The translations under genes were made by a program, and so were the position numbers. This document shows, piece after piece, positions 52,878 through 62,050 of a stretch of 64,000 nucleotides of DNA. Numbering within the stretch: the stretch's first letter is position 1; each line of letters opens with the position of its first letter. This DNA is from Ulvibacter sp. MAR_2010_11 (GTDB taxonomy: Bacteria > Bacteroidota > Bacteroidia > Flavobacteriales > Flavobacteriaceae): NCBI RefSeq assembly GCF_002813135.1, contig NZ_PHTY01000001.1, positions 305,501-369,500 on the forward strand, given 5' to 3'. The notes under the pieces are model-generated. The model made no database searches, had not been told where the DNA came from, and saw nothing but the letters and a program-made list of their open reading frames with translations.

Positions 52878-52951
52878 TGACCTCGACAGGATTCAAACCT
52901 GTAACCTCTTGAGCCGTAATCAAGTGCGCTATTCAGTTGCGCCACGAGGCC
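52878..52951 (-). tRNA. tRNA-Arg (anticodon ACG)
   Basis: 74 nt including the discriminator A; CCA is not encoded. The acceptor stem is GGCCTCG with CGAGGTC (one G-U), the D stem GCGC/GCGC, the anticodon stem CTTGA/TCAAG with loop TTACGGC, and the T stem ACAGG/CCTGT. The anticodon ACG would be edited to ICG. Position 19 is A and position 56 is U, replacing the nearly universal G19-C56 tertiary pair by A-U. Confidence 0.95.
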
Positions 52952-52990
52952 TTGATTTTCTTATTTTGGACATTGCCGCGTAAGAGGGTG

Positions 52991-52998
52991 CAAATATA
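52991..52998 (-). promoter_or_regulatory. -7 element of the tRNA-Arg promoter
   Basis: TATATTTG on the minus strand matches TAnnTTTG, 39 bp before the mature 5' end. The -33 element is not clear. Confidence 0.4.
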
Positions 52999-53111
52999 AA
53001 ATATTATTACGCAATTATCATAACGGATTTTAAAAAATACAGCTTCAAAAAGATTTTATGAGCTAAAAGTATGCTACATCGTATCTGTAGGCAAATTTAG
53101 TGGTTGATTTC

Positions 53112-53387
53112 TTACACTAGCTCGGCACTCAGCCCTGCATCCAACAGCATACTGCAACGTGGCTCCAATTCGTCGTAAGACCCTGTTTTTACGGTACATT
53201 TTCCTTTGTAATGTACAATGATAGAACATTGTTCGGCCTGCTCCGGCGTGTGCTCACAGGCGTAGATAAGTGTATTAATTACGTGGTCGAAGGTGTTTAC
53301 ATCGTCGTTGTAAAGGACAATCTCATTCTGCCTGTCTTCCTTTTCGGCGTACAATACATCTTCCTGTATTTTTTCTTTGGTACTCAT
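53112..53387 (-). CDS. clpS: ClpS adaptor of the ClpAP/ClpCP protease
   Basis: 91 aa. A flexible N-terminus precedes the ClpS core: IVLYNDDVNTFDHVINTLIYACEHTPEQAEQCSIIVHYKGKCTVKTG. The N-degron pocket residues (Asn/Asp in YNDDVNT and the following His) are present. It delivers N-end-rule substrates to the Clp ATPase. It is the last gene of the DUF1599-to-clpS run, 16 nt after prmA. Confidence 0.93.
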   Translation of the reverse strand: MSTKEKIQEDVLYAEKEDRQNEIVLYNDDVNTFDHVINTLIYACEHTPEQAEQCSIIVHYKGKCTVKTGSYDELEPRCSMLLDAGLSAELV

Positions 53388-53403
53388 AACAAATCGTAAA
53401 ACT

Positions 53404-54237
53404 CTAAATTACAAATTTTGCTGCAATCCAGTTATTTTTCTTCTTGTTATCAACGAAGGTAAAACCCAAATTATTGCAACTTTCACAAATGATTGGCAAA
53501 TCTTCTTCGTAAAATCCGCTTAAAAATAGGGTTCCGTTAGGTAATAAACTATCACGGTATGTTGCCATATCCCCTAACAAAATGTTCCGGTTGATGTTCG
53601 CAATTACCACATTATACTTGTGCTTCGGAATGATTGAAGCATCTCCTAAATGCACTGTAATTCCCATACAGTTGTTCCGCGCCACATTTTCTTCCGAATT
53701 TTCAACGCACCAGGTATCAATATCTATGGCGTCAATAGATTTAGCGCCTCGCATTTCAGCTAAAATTGCCAGCACAGCCGTGCCGCAGCCCATGTCTAAT
53801 ACCGCTTTATCGTTGAAATTGTGCTCCAAGAGATACTGAAGCATCAAAAAAGTAGTTTCGTGATGCCCCGTCCCGAAAGACATTTTAGGCTCTATAATTA
53901 TCTCATACGCCACATTCCTCTTGGGATGAAAAGGCGCCCGCACCACACAGGTACCGTCAACTTCGATGGCTTCAAAGTTCTTTTCCCATTCTTCGTTCCA
54001 ATTTACCTGTTCTATTTCTGAAAAGGTAAACTGAATTGTAAATTCTTCCGAAGTGAGTATTTGAATTCCTTCTAAAATATCCTCATGCCATTCATCCTTC
54101 TGAATATAAGCTGTTACCCCCTCTTCTGTTTCCACAAAACTTTCAAATCCGGAAAAACCCAATTGTGCTATTAATATTTCGGTGCCCGGCTGAAGCGGTT
54201 TCACAGTAAACTGATATTCTAAATAGACTTGCGACAT
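53404..54237 (-). CDS. prmA: Ribosomal protein L11 methyltransferase
   Basis: 277 aa SAM-dependent enzyme that trimethylates L11. The N-terminal substrate-recognition domain (1-95) is followed by the catalytic domain with MSFGTGHHETTFLML, AVLDMGCGTAVLAILAEMRGA, and VIANINRNILLGDM (NxxN motif). It overlaps the tpiA stop by 1 nt (TAATG), so translation is coupled. Confidence 0.94.
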   Translation of the reverse strand: MSQVYLEYQFTVKPLQPGTEILIAQLGFSGFESFVETEEGVTAYIQKDEWHEDILEGIQILTSEEFTIQFTFSEIEQVNWNEEWEKNFEAIEVDGTCVVRAPFHPKRNVAYEIIIEPKMSFGTGHHETTFLMLQYLLEHNFNDKAVLDMGCGTAVLAILAEMRGAKSIDAIDIDTWCVENSEENVARNNCMGITVHLGDASIIPKHKYNVVIANINRNILLGDMATYRDSLLPNGTLFLSGFYEEDLPIICESCNNLGFTFVDNKKKNNWIAAKFVI

Positions 54238-54986
54238 TAAAAAGCGTTTACAATTGCAATAAAACTTTCGGCATCCAGAGAGGCGCCGCCTATGAGTCCG
54301 CCATCTACATCCTTTTGACCAAATATTTCCTCGGCGTTGGCGGGTTTTACGCTTCCTCCGTATAAAATAGAAACATTTTCTGCAATGGCTTCTGAATAGT
54401 TTTCTGAAATGGTTTTACGAATAAATTGATGTATTTCCTGAGCTTGTTCGGGAGAAGCTGTTTCTCCGGTGCCTATTGCCCAAACCGGTTCGTAAGCCAA
54501 AATAATGTGTTTCCAGTCTTTTTCGGAAATATGAAACAAGCCGTCCTCCAATTGTTCGCGGACTACATCAAAGTGCTTTCCTGCCTTTCTATCGACCAAC
54601 TCTTCGCCAAAACAAAAAATAGCAGTCATATTGTTGCTTAAGGCCGAATTAACCTTTTCAGCTAGCAGTGCGCTGTTTTCATTAAAATAGGCACGACGTT
54701 CGCTATGACCCAAAATAACGGTTTCAACCCCGATGCTTTTCAGCATAACAGCCGAAACTTCTCCGGTAAACGCACCTTTTTCAGACTGATGCATGTTTTG
54801 CGCGGCAACAGTGACAGGATGTTCGCGTAAGGTATCACTGGCATACTGTAAATTTGTAAAGGCCGGTGCCACCATAACATTTACATCTTCAGGAAACACC
54901 TGTTCTTTCAGTGCGGCTAAAAGAATAGTGGTTTCCGAAAGGTCATTATACATCTTCCAATTACCGGCAACAATTTTCTTTCTCAT
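54237..54986 (-). CDS. tpiA: Triosephosphate isomerase
   Basis: 249 aa TIM barrel interconverting dihydroxyacetone phosphate and glyceraldehyde 3-phosphate. All catalytic residues are in place: Asn/Lys in AGNWKMYND, His in ILGHSERRAYF, Glu in AYEPVWAIGTG (with loop 6), and the phosphate site YGGSVKPAN plus GGLIGGASL. Sits between dppB and prmA. Confidence 0.96.
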   Translation of the reverse strand: MRKKIVAGNWKMYNDLSETTILLAALKEQVFPEDVNVMVAPAFTNLQYASDTLREHPVTVAAQNMHQSEKGAFTGEVSAVMLKSIGVETVILGHSERRAYFNENSALLAEKVNSALSNNMTAIFCFGEELVDRKAGKHFDVVREQLEDGLFHISEKDWKHIILAYEPVWAIGTGETASPEQAQEIHQFIRKTISENYSEAIAENVSILYGGSVKPANAEEIFGQKDVDGGLIGGASLDAESFIAIVNAF

Positions 54987-55031
54987 AACTTAGTATTTTA
55001 GTATTTTGGATACTTAGATTATTGGCTATTG

Positions 55032-56108
55032 CTACTTCCTGCTAATTTTAGGATCCAGCCATCCGTAAATTACGTCTACAAAGATATTGATTAGTATAAA
55101 CAAAGTGGCAATCACCAATACAGCGCCCATTATTATGGGCAGATCGAGGGTGTTTAAGGCGTCAACTATTTCTTTTCCCAAGCCATTCCATCCAAAAATA
55201 TATTCCACAAAGACCGCTCCGGCAAGCATGGAGGCAAACCACCCCGAAATTGCAGTTACCACCGGATTCAGCGAATTTTTAAGAGCGTGTTTTTTTATTA
55301 TGGTATAAAACGACAAGCCTTTGGCCTTGGCAGTACGAATATAATCCTGTTGCAAAACTTCCAGTAAAGAGTTACGCATTAACTGACTCACAACCGCGAG
55401 CGGACGTATTCCCAAAACTATGGCCGGAAGTAGTAAATTTTTCCATTGAATATAGGCTCCTTCGCCAAAATCGTCAACTTCATAGAGGCTTCCTGTCATG
55501 TTTAAACCTGTGTATTCATGCAATAGAAATCCGAAGATCCAGGCAAAGATAATCGCACTAAAAAAAGACGGCACGCTCATTCCCAGCGTGCTAATTAGCT
55601 GAATGGCTCTGTCTATCCATCCGTCTTTAAAAAGCACCGAAATAATTCCTAACAGCACCCCTAAAATCATCGCAATTGTAATGGCTGAAACTGCCAGAAC
55701 AAAGGTATTAGGAAGAGTTTCGGCGATTACGGAGCTCACTTTTTTACCGTTTTTCTGAAAAGATTCCCGCAAATAAGGAACTTTTACAACCACATGTGTC
55801 TCTCCCATGGTAAACAGCGGTGTCGCTTTGTATTTATTTTCCGAAAGATAGGTGTAGTCATCACTGTTGGCACTGTGAAAAGAAAGTGGTGACAAATCGT
55901 TTAGATAATACAAATATTGGAGTCCGATGGGTTTATCGAAGCCATACTTTTTCTTGACCACCGCAATTTGTTCGGCATTTTCATTTTGACCCAGCATCAT
56001 ACGCGCAGGATCTCCGGGAAGAATGGTAAACAACAAAAAAATAACTGTAACTACTCCAAATAACGTAAGCAAGGCATAGCCCAATTTTTGCAGCAGATAT
56101 CCTGTCAC
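55032..56108 (-). CDS. DppB-type ABC transporter permease for peptides
   Basis: 358 aa. An N-terminal TM (LGYALLTLFGVVTVIFLLFTILPGDPARMMLGQN) is followed by an extra periplasmic insertion (about 60-130) and then five TM helices. The permease EAA loop reads DYIRTAKAKGLSFYTIIKKHALKNSL. It belongs to the DppB/OppB family. Partner DppC and ATPase genes are not adjacent in this window. The start is GTG (complement of 56106-56108), 1 nt after the previous stop. Confidence 0.9.
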   Translation of the reverse strand: MTGYLLQKLGYALLTLFGVVTVIFLLFTILPGDPARMMLGQNENAEQIAVVKKKYGFDKPIGLQYLYYLNDLSPLSFHSANSDDYTYLSENKYKATPLFTMGETHVVVKVPYLRESFQKNGKKVSSVIAETLPNTFVLAVSAITIAMILGVLLGIISVLFKDGWIDRAIQLISTLGMSVPSFFSAIIFAWIFGFLLHEYTGLNMTGSLYEVDDFGEGAYIQWKNLLLPAIVLGIRPLAVVSQLMRNSLLEVLQQDYIRTAKAKGLSFYTIIKKHALKNSLNPVVTAISGWFASMLAGAVFVEYIFGWNGLGKEIVDALNTLDLPIIMGAVLVIATLFILINIFVDVIYGWLDPKISRK

Positions 56109-56109
56109 C

Positions 56110-57207
56110 TTAGTTAAGTTTTAAATCTTTTGCATCGTTATAATGCACTTTTTGTGTGATGGTGCCTTTTCGCAGTTCCAAAATTCCGGGGTTGCTGCGT
56201 ACAATTGTTTTTAACGTAGTTTCATCACAGAAATAGAAGTTAAAATTAAATTGGTTTTCTCTGGCGACTCCATCCATCACTTCCTGTGAAGAAGCCGACA
56301 TGCCTATTACCTTATATCCCTTTTTTAACGCCTCGTTTGTAACTTCTTTAACTGCTGCAAACCCTTCTTTTTCGGACATTGCAAGATTGTAGACAATTAT
56401 TACAATCAATTTATCTTCATTTAAAAGCGCTGTGGTGTAATCTTCTCCGTCGCGTTCTATGCTAAAATCATGCACCGGCGGTTCATAACCGGCCTGAATC
56501 TCTTTGGTCTCCACACTTATAAATTCCCCATCCTGAGTTGGATAATCGCCGTTTGTAGTGATAATCTTTTCTTCTCCGTTTACTTTAAACTTCCAGTTAT
56601 ATTCGAAAATTGGAATGGGAGCTCCCTCCGGAACTGTCATCCCTTCAGAAATATTTGAACCTATTTTATAAGCCCGGAAGTCGATAATTGGCAAGTGCTG
56701 AAGCACATAATAGGTTATTCCCAAACAGCCTACAAACGAAGCAAATACAATAAGGCTACGGGTTCCGCTGGTAAAGAAAGGTTGAATGTACTTTTTTCCG
56801 AAGAAAAGAATAAGAATCAAGACCAGTAATATCACGTCTTTGGTAAACGATTCCCAGGGAGTTAATTTTAACGCATCTCCGAAGCATCCACAATCGGTAA
56901 CCTTGTTAAAGTAGGCCGAATAAAAAGTAAGAAATGTAAAGAAAACAATCATTAGCAATAAGCTCCAAAGTGTGAACTTTTTGGCATATCCAATAATGAT
57001 CATGACGCCCAATAACACTTCATAAATTACTACAAAGATGGCAATGACTAAGGCGTAGGGAACCAGAAATTCCATATCGAGTACATCGGGTGCGAAGTAA
57101 TCCTTCAGTTTAAACGAAAAGCCAACGGGATCGTTTAGTTTTATTAATCCGCTAATGAGAAATAATATTCCAACAAATATTCTTGAGATTCCAACGAGTA
57201 CTTTCAT
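56110..57207 (-). CDS. DoxX/MauE-type membrane protein with thioredoxin-like C-terminus
   Basis: 365 aa. Four TM helices at about 5-145 carry the DoxX/MauE pattern (RIFVGILFLISGLIKLNDPVGFSFKLKDYF and the cytochrome/thiol loop TDCGCFGDALKLTPWESF). A fifth TM is near 155-170. The C-terminal half (about 180-365) contains a peroxiredoxin-like fold (DKLIVIIVYNLAMSEKEGFAAV, VIGMSASSQE) without an obvious CxxC. It resembles the BT_3928 family; a role in envelope redox or terminal-oxidase maturation is speculative. It overlaps the DUF1599 stop by 4 nt. Confidence 0.82.
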   Translation of the reverse strand: MKVLVGISRIFVGILFLISGLIKLNDPVGFSFKLKDYFAPDVLDMEFLVPYALVIAIFVVIYEVLLGVMIIIGYAKKFTLWSLLLMIVFFTFLTFYSAYFNKVTDCGCFGDALKLTPWESFTKDVILLVLILILFFGKKYIQPFFTSGTRSLIVFASFVGCLGITYYVLQHLPIIDFRAYKIGSNISEGMTVPEGAPIPIFEYNWKFKVNGEEKIITTNGDYPTQDGEFISVETKEIQAGYEPPVHDFSIERDGEDYTTALLNEDKLIVIIVYNLAMSEKEGFAAVKEVTNEALKKGYKVIGMSASSQEVMDGVARENQFNFNFYFCDETTLKTIVRSNPGILELRKGTITQKVHYNDAKDLKLN

Positions 57208-57746
57208 TCTGTTTCTTTTAAATGTATTAAGGCGAAAACCGCATAATTAATCATATCCTGATAATTGGCATCAATGCCTTCGCTTACCAATGTTTTTCCT
57301 TGATTGTCTTCAATTTGTTTAACCCGCAATAATTTCTGAAGAATTAAATCGGTTAGCGAACTCACCCGCATATCGCGCCATGCCTCGCCATAATCGTGAT
57401 TTTTATCCATCATAAGTTGTTTGGTGATGGCAATCTGCTTGTCGTATAATTCAATAGATTCTTCAAGGGAAAGGTCCGGCTGTTCTACAACCCCTTTTTC
57501 CAGTTGAATCAATGCCATGACCGAATAATTGATGATTCCGATAAACTCGCTTATGGCTCCTTCATCCACTTTTCGTTCGGCATTCTGCTGAAGGCCTCTA
57601 ATGCGCTGAGCCTTTATAAAGATCTGATCGGTTAAAGACGGAAGTCGTAAAATGCGCCAGGCACTTCCGTAGTCTTTCATTTTATTGATAAACAATGCTC
57701 TACAGGTTTCAATTACGGCATTGTATTGTTTTGAAGTATCCGACAT
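57204..57746 (-). CDS. DUF1599 protein, internally duplicated
   Basis: 180 aa cytosolic protein built from two homologous halves. KMKDYGSAWRILRLPSLTDQIFIKAQRIRGLQ (about 18-50) matches KNHDYGEAWRDMRVSSLTDLILQKLLRVKQIE (about 113-145), and FIGIINYSVMALIQLE matches YQDMINYAVFALIHLK. The DYGxAW motif is characteristic of DUF1599. The family may be MazG-like in fold (inference). It is the first gene of the run ending at clpS and is divergent from folP. Confidence 0.85.
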   Translation of the reverse strand: MSDTSKQYNAVIETCRALFINKMKDYGSAWRILRLPSLTDQIFIKAQRIRGLQQNAERKVDEGAISEFIGIINYSVMALIQLEKGVVEQPDLSLEESIELYDKQIAITKQLMMDKNHDYGEAWRDMRVSSLTDLILQKLLRVKQIEDNQGKTLVSEGIDANYQDMINYAVFALIHLKETE

Positions 57747-57798
57747 TTCGTTTCTACTATTTTGCGTAAATTTCGGGTAAATAAATCAATTTAAAAAA

Positions 57799-58632
57799 TT
57801 GCAAACACTCAATTGTAAAGGTAGACTTATCGACCTTTCCGTCCCTAAGGTGATGGGGATTATTAATGTGACCCCCGATTCGTTTTACGACGGCGGAAAA
57901 ACAACTTCAAGAGACAACATTTTAGTGCAGGCAGAGCAGATGCTTAGCGACGGCGCTACGTTTTTGGACATTGGTGGTTACAGCTCGCGTCCCGGTGCCG
58001 AAGACATTTCAGAAACTAAAGAACTGGAACGCATCCAGCCGGCTATTGAAGCAATACTTAAAAAATTTCCTGAAGCCGTACTATCTATCGATACCTATAG
58101 AAGTAAGGTCGCCAAAAAAGCAGTTGAAGCGGGAGCCGCAATAGTGAATGATATTTCGGGAGGTGTATTAGATTCTGAAATGATCCCCACCGTTGCCACA
58201 CTAAAGGTTCCTTATATTTTAATGCATATTCGAGGTACACCACAGGATATGACACAACACACAAATTATAAAAACGTGGTGACCGAAGTGCTGAATTATT
58301 TTTCAGAAAGAATTGCGGTAGCGAGAAAAGCGGGTATTAATGATATTGTAGTCGATCCGGGTTTTGGCTTCGCCAAAACCCGGTCTCAAAGCTTCGAACT
58401 ACTGAATCATTTGGAATTGTTTCAGCAGCTGAATACTCCAATTTTGGCAGGGCTTTCCAGAAAATCACTGATTTATAAAACGCTTGAAACCACAGCCACC
58501 AATGCACTTAACGGCACAACAGTACTAAATAGCATTGCTCTTTATAAAGGTGTTTCTTTGCTTCGCGTTCACGATGTAAAAGAAGCAAATGAGTGTATTG
58601 CATTACTCCAAAACCTTAAAAACGAAGCATAA
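57799..58632 (+). CDS. folP: Dihydropteroate synthase
   Basis: 277 aa TIM-barrel enzyme joining p-aminobenzoate to dihydropterin pyrophosphate; target of sulfonamides. Signatures are PKVMGIINVTPDSFYDGG, GATFLDIGGYSSRPGAEDIS, VLSIDTYRSKVAKKAVEAGAAIVNDISGG, VVDPGFGFAKTRSQSF and LAGLSRKSLI. The start is TTG at 57799; a stop lies 7 codons upstream and no ATG intervenes before the core. Confidence 0.95.
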   Translation: MQTLNCKGRLIDLSVPKVMGIINVTPDSFYDGGKTTSRDNILVQAEQMLSDGATFLDIGGYSSRPGAEDISETKELERIQPAIEAILKKFPEAVLSIDTYRSKVAKKAVEAGAAIVNDISGGVLDSEMIPTVATLKVPYILMHIRGTPQDMTQHTNYKNVVTEVLNYFSERIAVARKAGINDIVVDPGFGFAKTRSQSFELLNHLELFQQLNTPILAGLSRKSLIYKTLETTATNALNGTTVLNSIALYKGVSLLRVHDVKEANECIALLQNLKNEA

Positions 58633-58675
58633 TTTTCTATAATTTTAAACTACATTTACAAAAAGCCCGGACAAA

Positions 58676-59461
58676 TTGGAATTCTTAGATTTTACTGAAA
58701 TAAAGATTATTGATGTAATAGACGTGCTCCTTGTGGCATTCCTGATGTACTACATTTATCGCTTGGTAAAAGGTACTGTCGCTATTAATATCTTTGTAGG
58801 TATTGTTATTATTTACGGTATCTGGAAGCTTACCGAACTACTGGGAATGGAACTTTTCAGTAAAATTCTTGGAGGCTTTCTCGGTGTTGGAATGTTTGCC
58901 CTAATCGTAGTTTTTCAGCAGGAAATCCGAAAATTTTTGTTGATGCTCGGGTCTACAAATTTTAGCGCCCGAAAGAAATTTTTAAGACAATTTAAATTGC
59001 TCTCCAGTGAAGGCGGGACACGAACCAATGTAAAGGTTGTCATCGATGCCTGCCGACGAATGGGAAATACCAAAACAGGGGCCCTTATTGTGTTCCAGCG
59101 CAACAACAGTTTGGATTTTGTAAAAAACACCGGAGACGAGATGCAGATGGAGGTTAATATGCCCATTATTGAAAGTATTTTTTTTAAAAACAGTCCGTTA
59201 CACGATGGCGCTATGATTATCGAAGAGAATATGATTACCGCCACACGTGTAATTTTACCGGTTTCCAATGACCGAAGTATTCCGTTACGCTTTGGTTTGC
59301 GTCATCGTGCCGCAGTTGGTATCACCGAAAAAACTGATGCAGTTTGCTTGGTAGTTTCCGAAGAAAACGGACAAATTTCCTATCTAAAAGATGGGGACTT
59401 CGTTTTGTTTGAAGACCTCTCCGAATTGCAAAAACAGCTTGAAAAAGATCTGACCTATTAA
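58676..59461 (+). CDS. cdaA: Membrane diadenylate cyclase CdaA
   Basis: 261 aa enzyme making c-di-AMP from two ATP. Three N-terminal TM helices (about 12-95) precede the DisA_N/DAC domain. The catalytic motifs are SPLHDGAMIIEENMITATRVILP (DGA) and GLRHRAAVGITEKTDAVCLVVSEE (RHR). The start appears to be TTG at 58676, with no ATG before the first helix. It is downstream of folP by 43 bp rather than of cdaR/glmM as in Firmicutes; the folP-cdaA pairing is common in Bacteroidota. Confidence 0.94.
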   Translation: MEFLDFTEIKIIDVIDVLLVAFLMYYIYRLVKGTVAINIFVGIVIIYGIWKLTELLGMELFSKILGGFLGVGMFALIVVFQQEIRKFLLMLGSTNFSARKKFLRQFKLLSSEGGTRTNVKVVIDACRRMGNTKTGALIVFQRNNSLDFVKNTGDEMQMEVNMPIIESIFFKNSPLHDGAMIIEENMITATRVILPVSNDRSIPLRFGLRHRAAVGITEKTDAVCLVVSEENGQISYLKDGDFVLFEDLSELQKQLEKDLTY

Positions 59462-59465
59462 CTCT

Positions 59466-60293
59466 ATGGATTGTAAAAATTGTCGCACTCCCCTTTTAGA
59501 AAGCCATTTCTTTTGCCCGAATTGTGGTGGAAAAATAATAAGGAAGCGCATCAATTTTAGAAATCTGCTAACCGATTTCAGTGCGCAATTCTTGAATTAC
59601 GACAATAAGTTTTTACAAACCTTTATTGCCCTCTTCTCCCGCCCAAATGATGTTATTGGGGGATATCTGCAAGGTGTTCGTAAAAAATATGTCAATGTTA
59701 TTGGGTACTTTGCCATTGCACTAACGCTATCGGGATTGCAAATTTTTCTACTCAATAAATTCTTCCCAGAGGTACTCGATCTATCTTCTGTAACTACCAA
59801 AGGAACCGAAGAATTTTCAAAGAAAAATCTGGAATTTATCAACGAATACCAATCGTTGATTATGATGTTGTATGTCCCATTATATGCCTTCTTAGCAAAG
59901 TTGGTGTTTTGGAGAAATAAAAAATTCAACTATGCAGAGCTATTGGTAGTCTTTACTTATATTCTTTCTCAAATTTCGATTATTAGTTCCGTTATCACGA
60001 TTGGTTGTGCTTTTTTCGGTGTTTCTATTGGATCGATGGCGTTATTTTTAATTCCAATGCAAATAATTTATTCGGGGTATTGCCTTAAGCATTTGTACGG
60101 TTTATCAATGGAGGGGATACTATTACGAACGCTGCTCTTTTTCTTAATTCTGGGAATTTTCTTTGTGATCACTTCGGTAATTGCCGGAGTAATTATGTAT
60201 AATTCGGGAGCATTTAAAGAGGTAATTGAAGCGCAAAGAGCCGCTCAAAATGTATCTTACACCGCTTCTTCGGTCATAAACTGGACTTCATAG
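59466..60293 (+). CDS. DUF3667 membrane protein with N-terminal zinc ribbon
   Basis: 275 aa. Two CxxC pairs form an N-terminal zinc ribbon (CKNCRTP and CPNCGGK, residues 3-21). The DUF3667 segment follows (LTDFSAQFLNYDNKFLQTFIALFSRPNDVIGGYLQGVRKKYVNVIGYF), then four to five TM helices (about 75-95, 128-145, 155-180, 185-205, 215-245). Function unknown. It lies 4 nt after cdaA. Its 3' end overlaps the convergent ABC exporter gene by 37 bp. Confidence 0.85.
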   Translation: MDCKNCRTPLLESHFFCPNCGGKIIRKRINFRNLLTDFSAQFLNYDNKFLQTFIALFSRPNDVIGGYLQGVRKKYVNVIGYFAIALTLSGLQIFLLNKFFPEVLDLSSVTTKGTEEFSKKNLEFINEYQSLIMMLYVPLYAFLAKLVFWRNKKFNYAELLVVFTYILSQISIISSVITIGCAFFGVSIGSMALFLIPMQIIYSGYCLKHLYGLSMEGILLRTLLFFLILGIFFVITSVIAGVIMYNSGAFKEVIEAQRAAQNVSYTASSVINWTS

Positions 60294-62020
60294 AGTTTGC
60301 GATAGTAACCATCTTGCTTCTTAAGCAATTGTTTATGAGTTCCTGTCTCTACAATTTTACCCGCATCCATCACCAAAATAGTATCGGCCTTTTTAATTGT
60401 GGCTAAACGATGCGCAATTACGATAGAAGTTCTTCCTCGGGTGATTTTTTCGGTGGCAGTCTGAATCATTTCTTCGGAATAAGAGTCAACCGAAGACGTT
60501 GCTTCATCTAAAACCAAAATACTGGGCTTGGTTACATAAGCTCGCAAAAAGGCAATCAACTGTCGTTGCCCCGAAGACAGCATGGTTCCGCGTTCCTTTA
60601 CATTGTAATGATATCCGTCCGGAAGTGTTTTAATAAACTTATGTACTCCAATTTCTTTGGCGGCAGTAATAACCTCTTCTTCAGAAATATCGGGGTTTTG
60701 AAGCGTAATATTGTTTAATATAGTATCTGCAAACAAGAAAACATCCTGCAACACTATAGCAATATGACTGCGGAGAGAGCTTAATGTGTAGTCCTTTATT
60801 TCGGTACCGTCAATAAGTATTGCGCCACTGTTTATTTCGTAAAACCTGTTCAACAAATTAATAATAGTCGATTTACCCGCGCCTGTAGCTCCTACAATGG
60901 CGACGGTCTCTCCCGGTTGCACCGTAAATGAAATATCTTTTATAACTTCTTCATTCTCGATATACCCAAATCGAACGTTTTTAAATTCAATGAATCCGTT
61001 TGTTTGTTCCAAAGTTACTTGTCCTTCATTGGCAATGTGTGATTTGGTGTCTAATATTGCAAAAACCCTGTTTGCAGCGACCATGCCCATTTGCAGTGTA
61101 TTAAACTTATCGGCAATTTGGCGTAGTGGTCTGAAAAGCATTTGTGCCAATTCGATAAAGGCTACAATGAGTCCCAGGGTAATCCCGCCGCCTTCCGCCG
61201 CATTGAGTCCGCCGTACCAAACAAGCAATCCTATGGCCACGGAAGAGGACATTTCAGCAATGGGAAAAAAGATAGAGTTATACCAAACGGTTTTCACCCA
61301 TGCCTTTTTATGTTCCTCATTTATTTCTTTAAAGTGTTTGAATTCGGTTTCTTCCCGCGTAAAGATCTGTACGATTTTCATCCCCGTGATACGCTCCTGA
61401 ACAAACGAATTTAAATTGGCTACCTGATTTCGAACGTCTTCAAAAGCTATCTTCATAGCGCGTTGAAAGACACGCGTAGCATAGAGTATCAAAGGTAAAA
61501 TTGCAAAAACAATAAGCGATAATTCCCAACTTTGCCACAGCATAAAGCCTGCAATAACCACCATTTTTAAGAGGTCACTTATTATCATAAAGAGACCTTC
61601 ACTAAAGATGGACGAAATGGTTTCTATATCGTTTACCGCTCTGGTTGTAAGGCGTCCCACTGCACTCTTGTCGAAATATTGCATCTTAAAGCTCGTCATA
61701 AGTTTGAAGAGTTTAACACGCATATCCTTGATAACACTTTGCCCCAGCCAGTTGGCATAAAAGATAAAGGCAAACTGAAAAATCACCTCCAATAATAAAA
61801 CCGCAAACATCAGGGAGATAAAGTACACCAGACTTTCCCCATCCTGAGGCACTACAGATTCATCTATGGTGCGCTGAAGCAGATACGGTCTTAAAATAGC
61901 CAAGCCGGACATGGCGATGGCGGCGAAACCTACAAAATAAAAAATGAGCTTGTACTTATTGGTAAACGCCAAAAGACGCTTAAACAATTTAAAATCGAAT
62001 GCATTACCGGACTCTTTCAT
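60257..62020 (-). CDS. ABC exporter, fused TM and ATPase domains (MsbA/MdlB-like)
   Basis: 587 aa half-transporter. Six TM helices (about 20-320) include the typical QSVIKDMRVKLFKLMTSFKMQYFDKSAVGRLTTRAVNDIE region. The nucleotide-binding domain (about 345-587) has Walker A GATGAGKST, signature degenerated to MLSSGQRQLIAFLRA, Walker B ILVLDEATSSVD and H-loop IAHRLATIKKAD. It works as a dimer exporting lipids or hydrophobic compounds; the substrate is not known. It follows truA by 30 nt. Confidence 0.93.
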   Translation of the reverse strand: MKESGNAFDFKLFKRLLAFTNKYKLIFYFVGFAAIAMSGLAILRPYLLQRTIDESVVPQDGESLVYFISLMFAVLLLEVIFQFAFIFYANWLGQSVIKDMRVKLFKLMTSFKMQYFDKSAVGRLTTRAVNDIETISSIFSEGLFMIISDLLKMVVIAGFMLWQSWELSLIVFAILPLILYATRVFQRAMKIAFEDVRNQVANLNSFVQERITGMKIVQIFTREETEFKHFKEINEEHKKAWVKTVWYNSIFFPIAEMSSSVAIGLLVWYGGLNAAEGGGITLGLIVAFIELAQMLFRPLRQIADKFNTLQMGMVAANRVFAILDTKSHIANEGQVTLEQTNGFIEFKNVRFGYIENEEVIKDISFTVQPGETVAIVGATGAGKSTIINLLNRFYEINSGAILIDGTEIKDYTLSSLRSHIAIVLQDVFLFADTILNNITLQNPDISEEEVITAAKEIGVHKFIKTLPDGYHYNVKERGTMLSSGQRQLIAFLRAYVTKPSILVLDEATSSVDSYSEEMIQTATEKITRGRTSIVIAHRLATIKKADTILVMDAGKIVETGTHKQLLKKQDGYYRKLYEVQFMTEEAV

Positions 62021-62050
62021 CTATTTACAACTGCAGGGACTACTTCTTTT

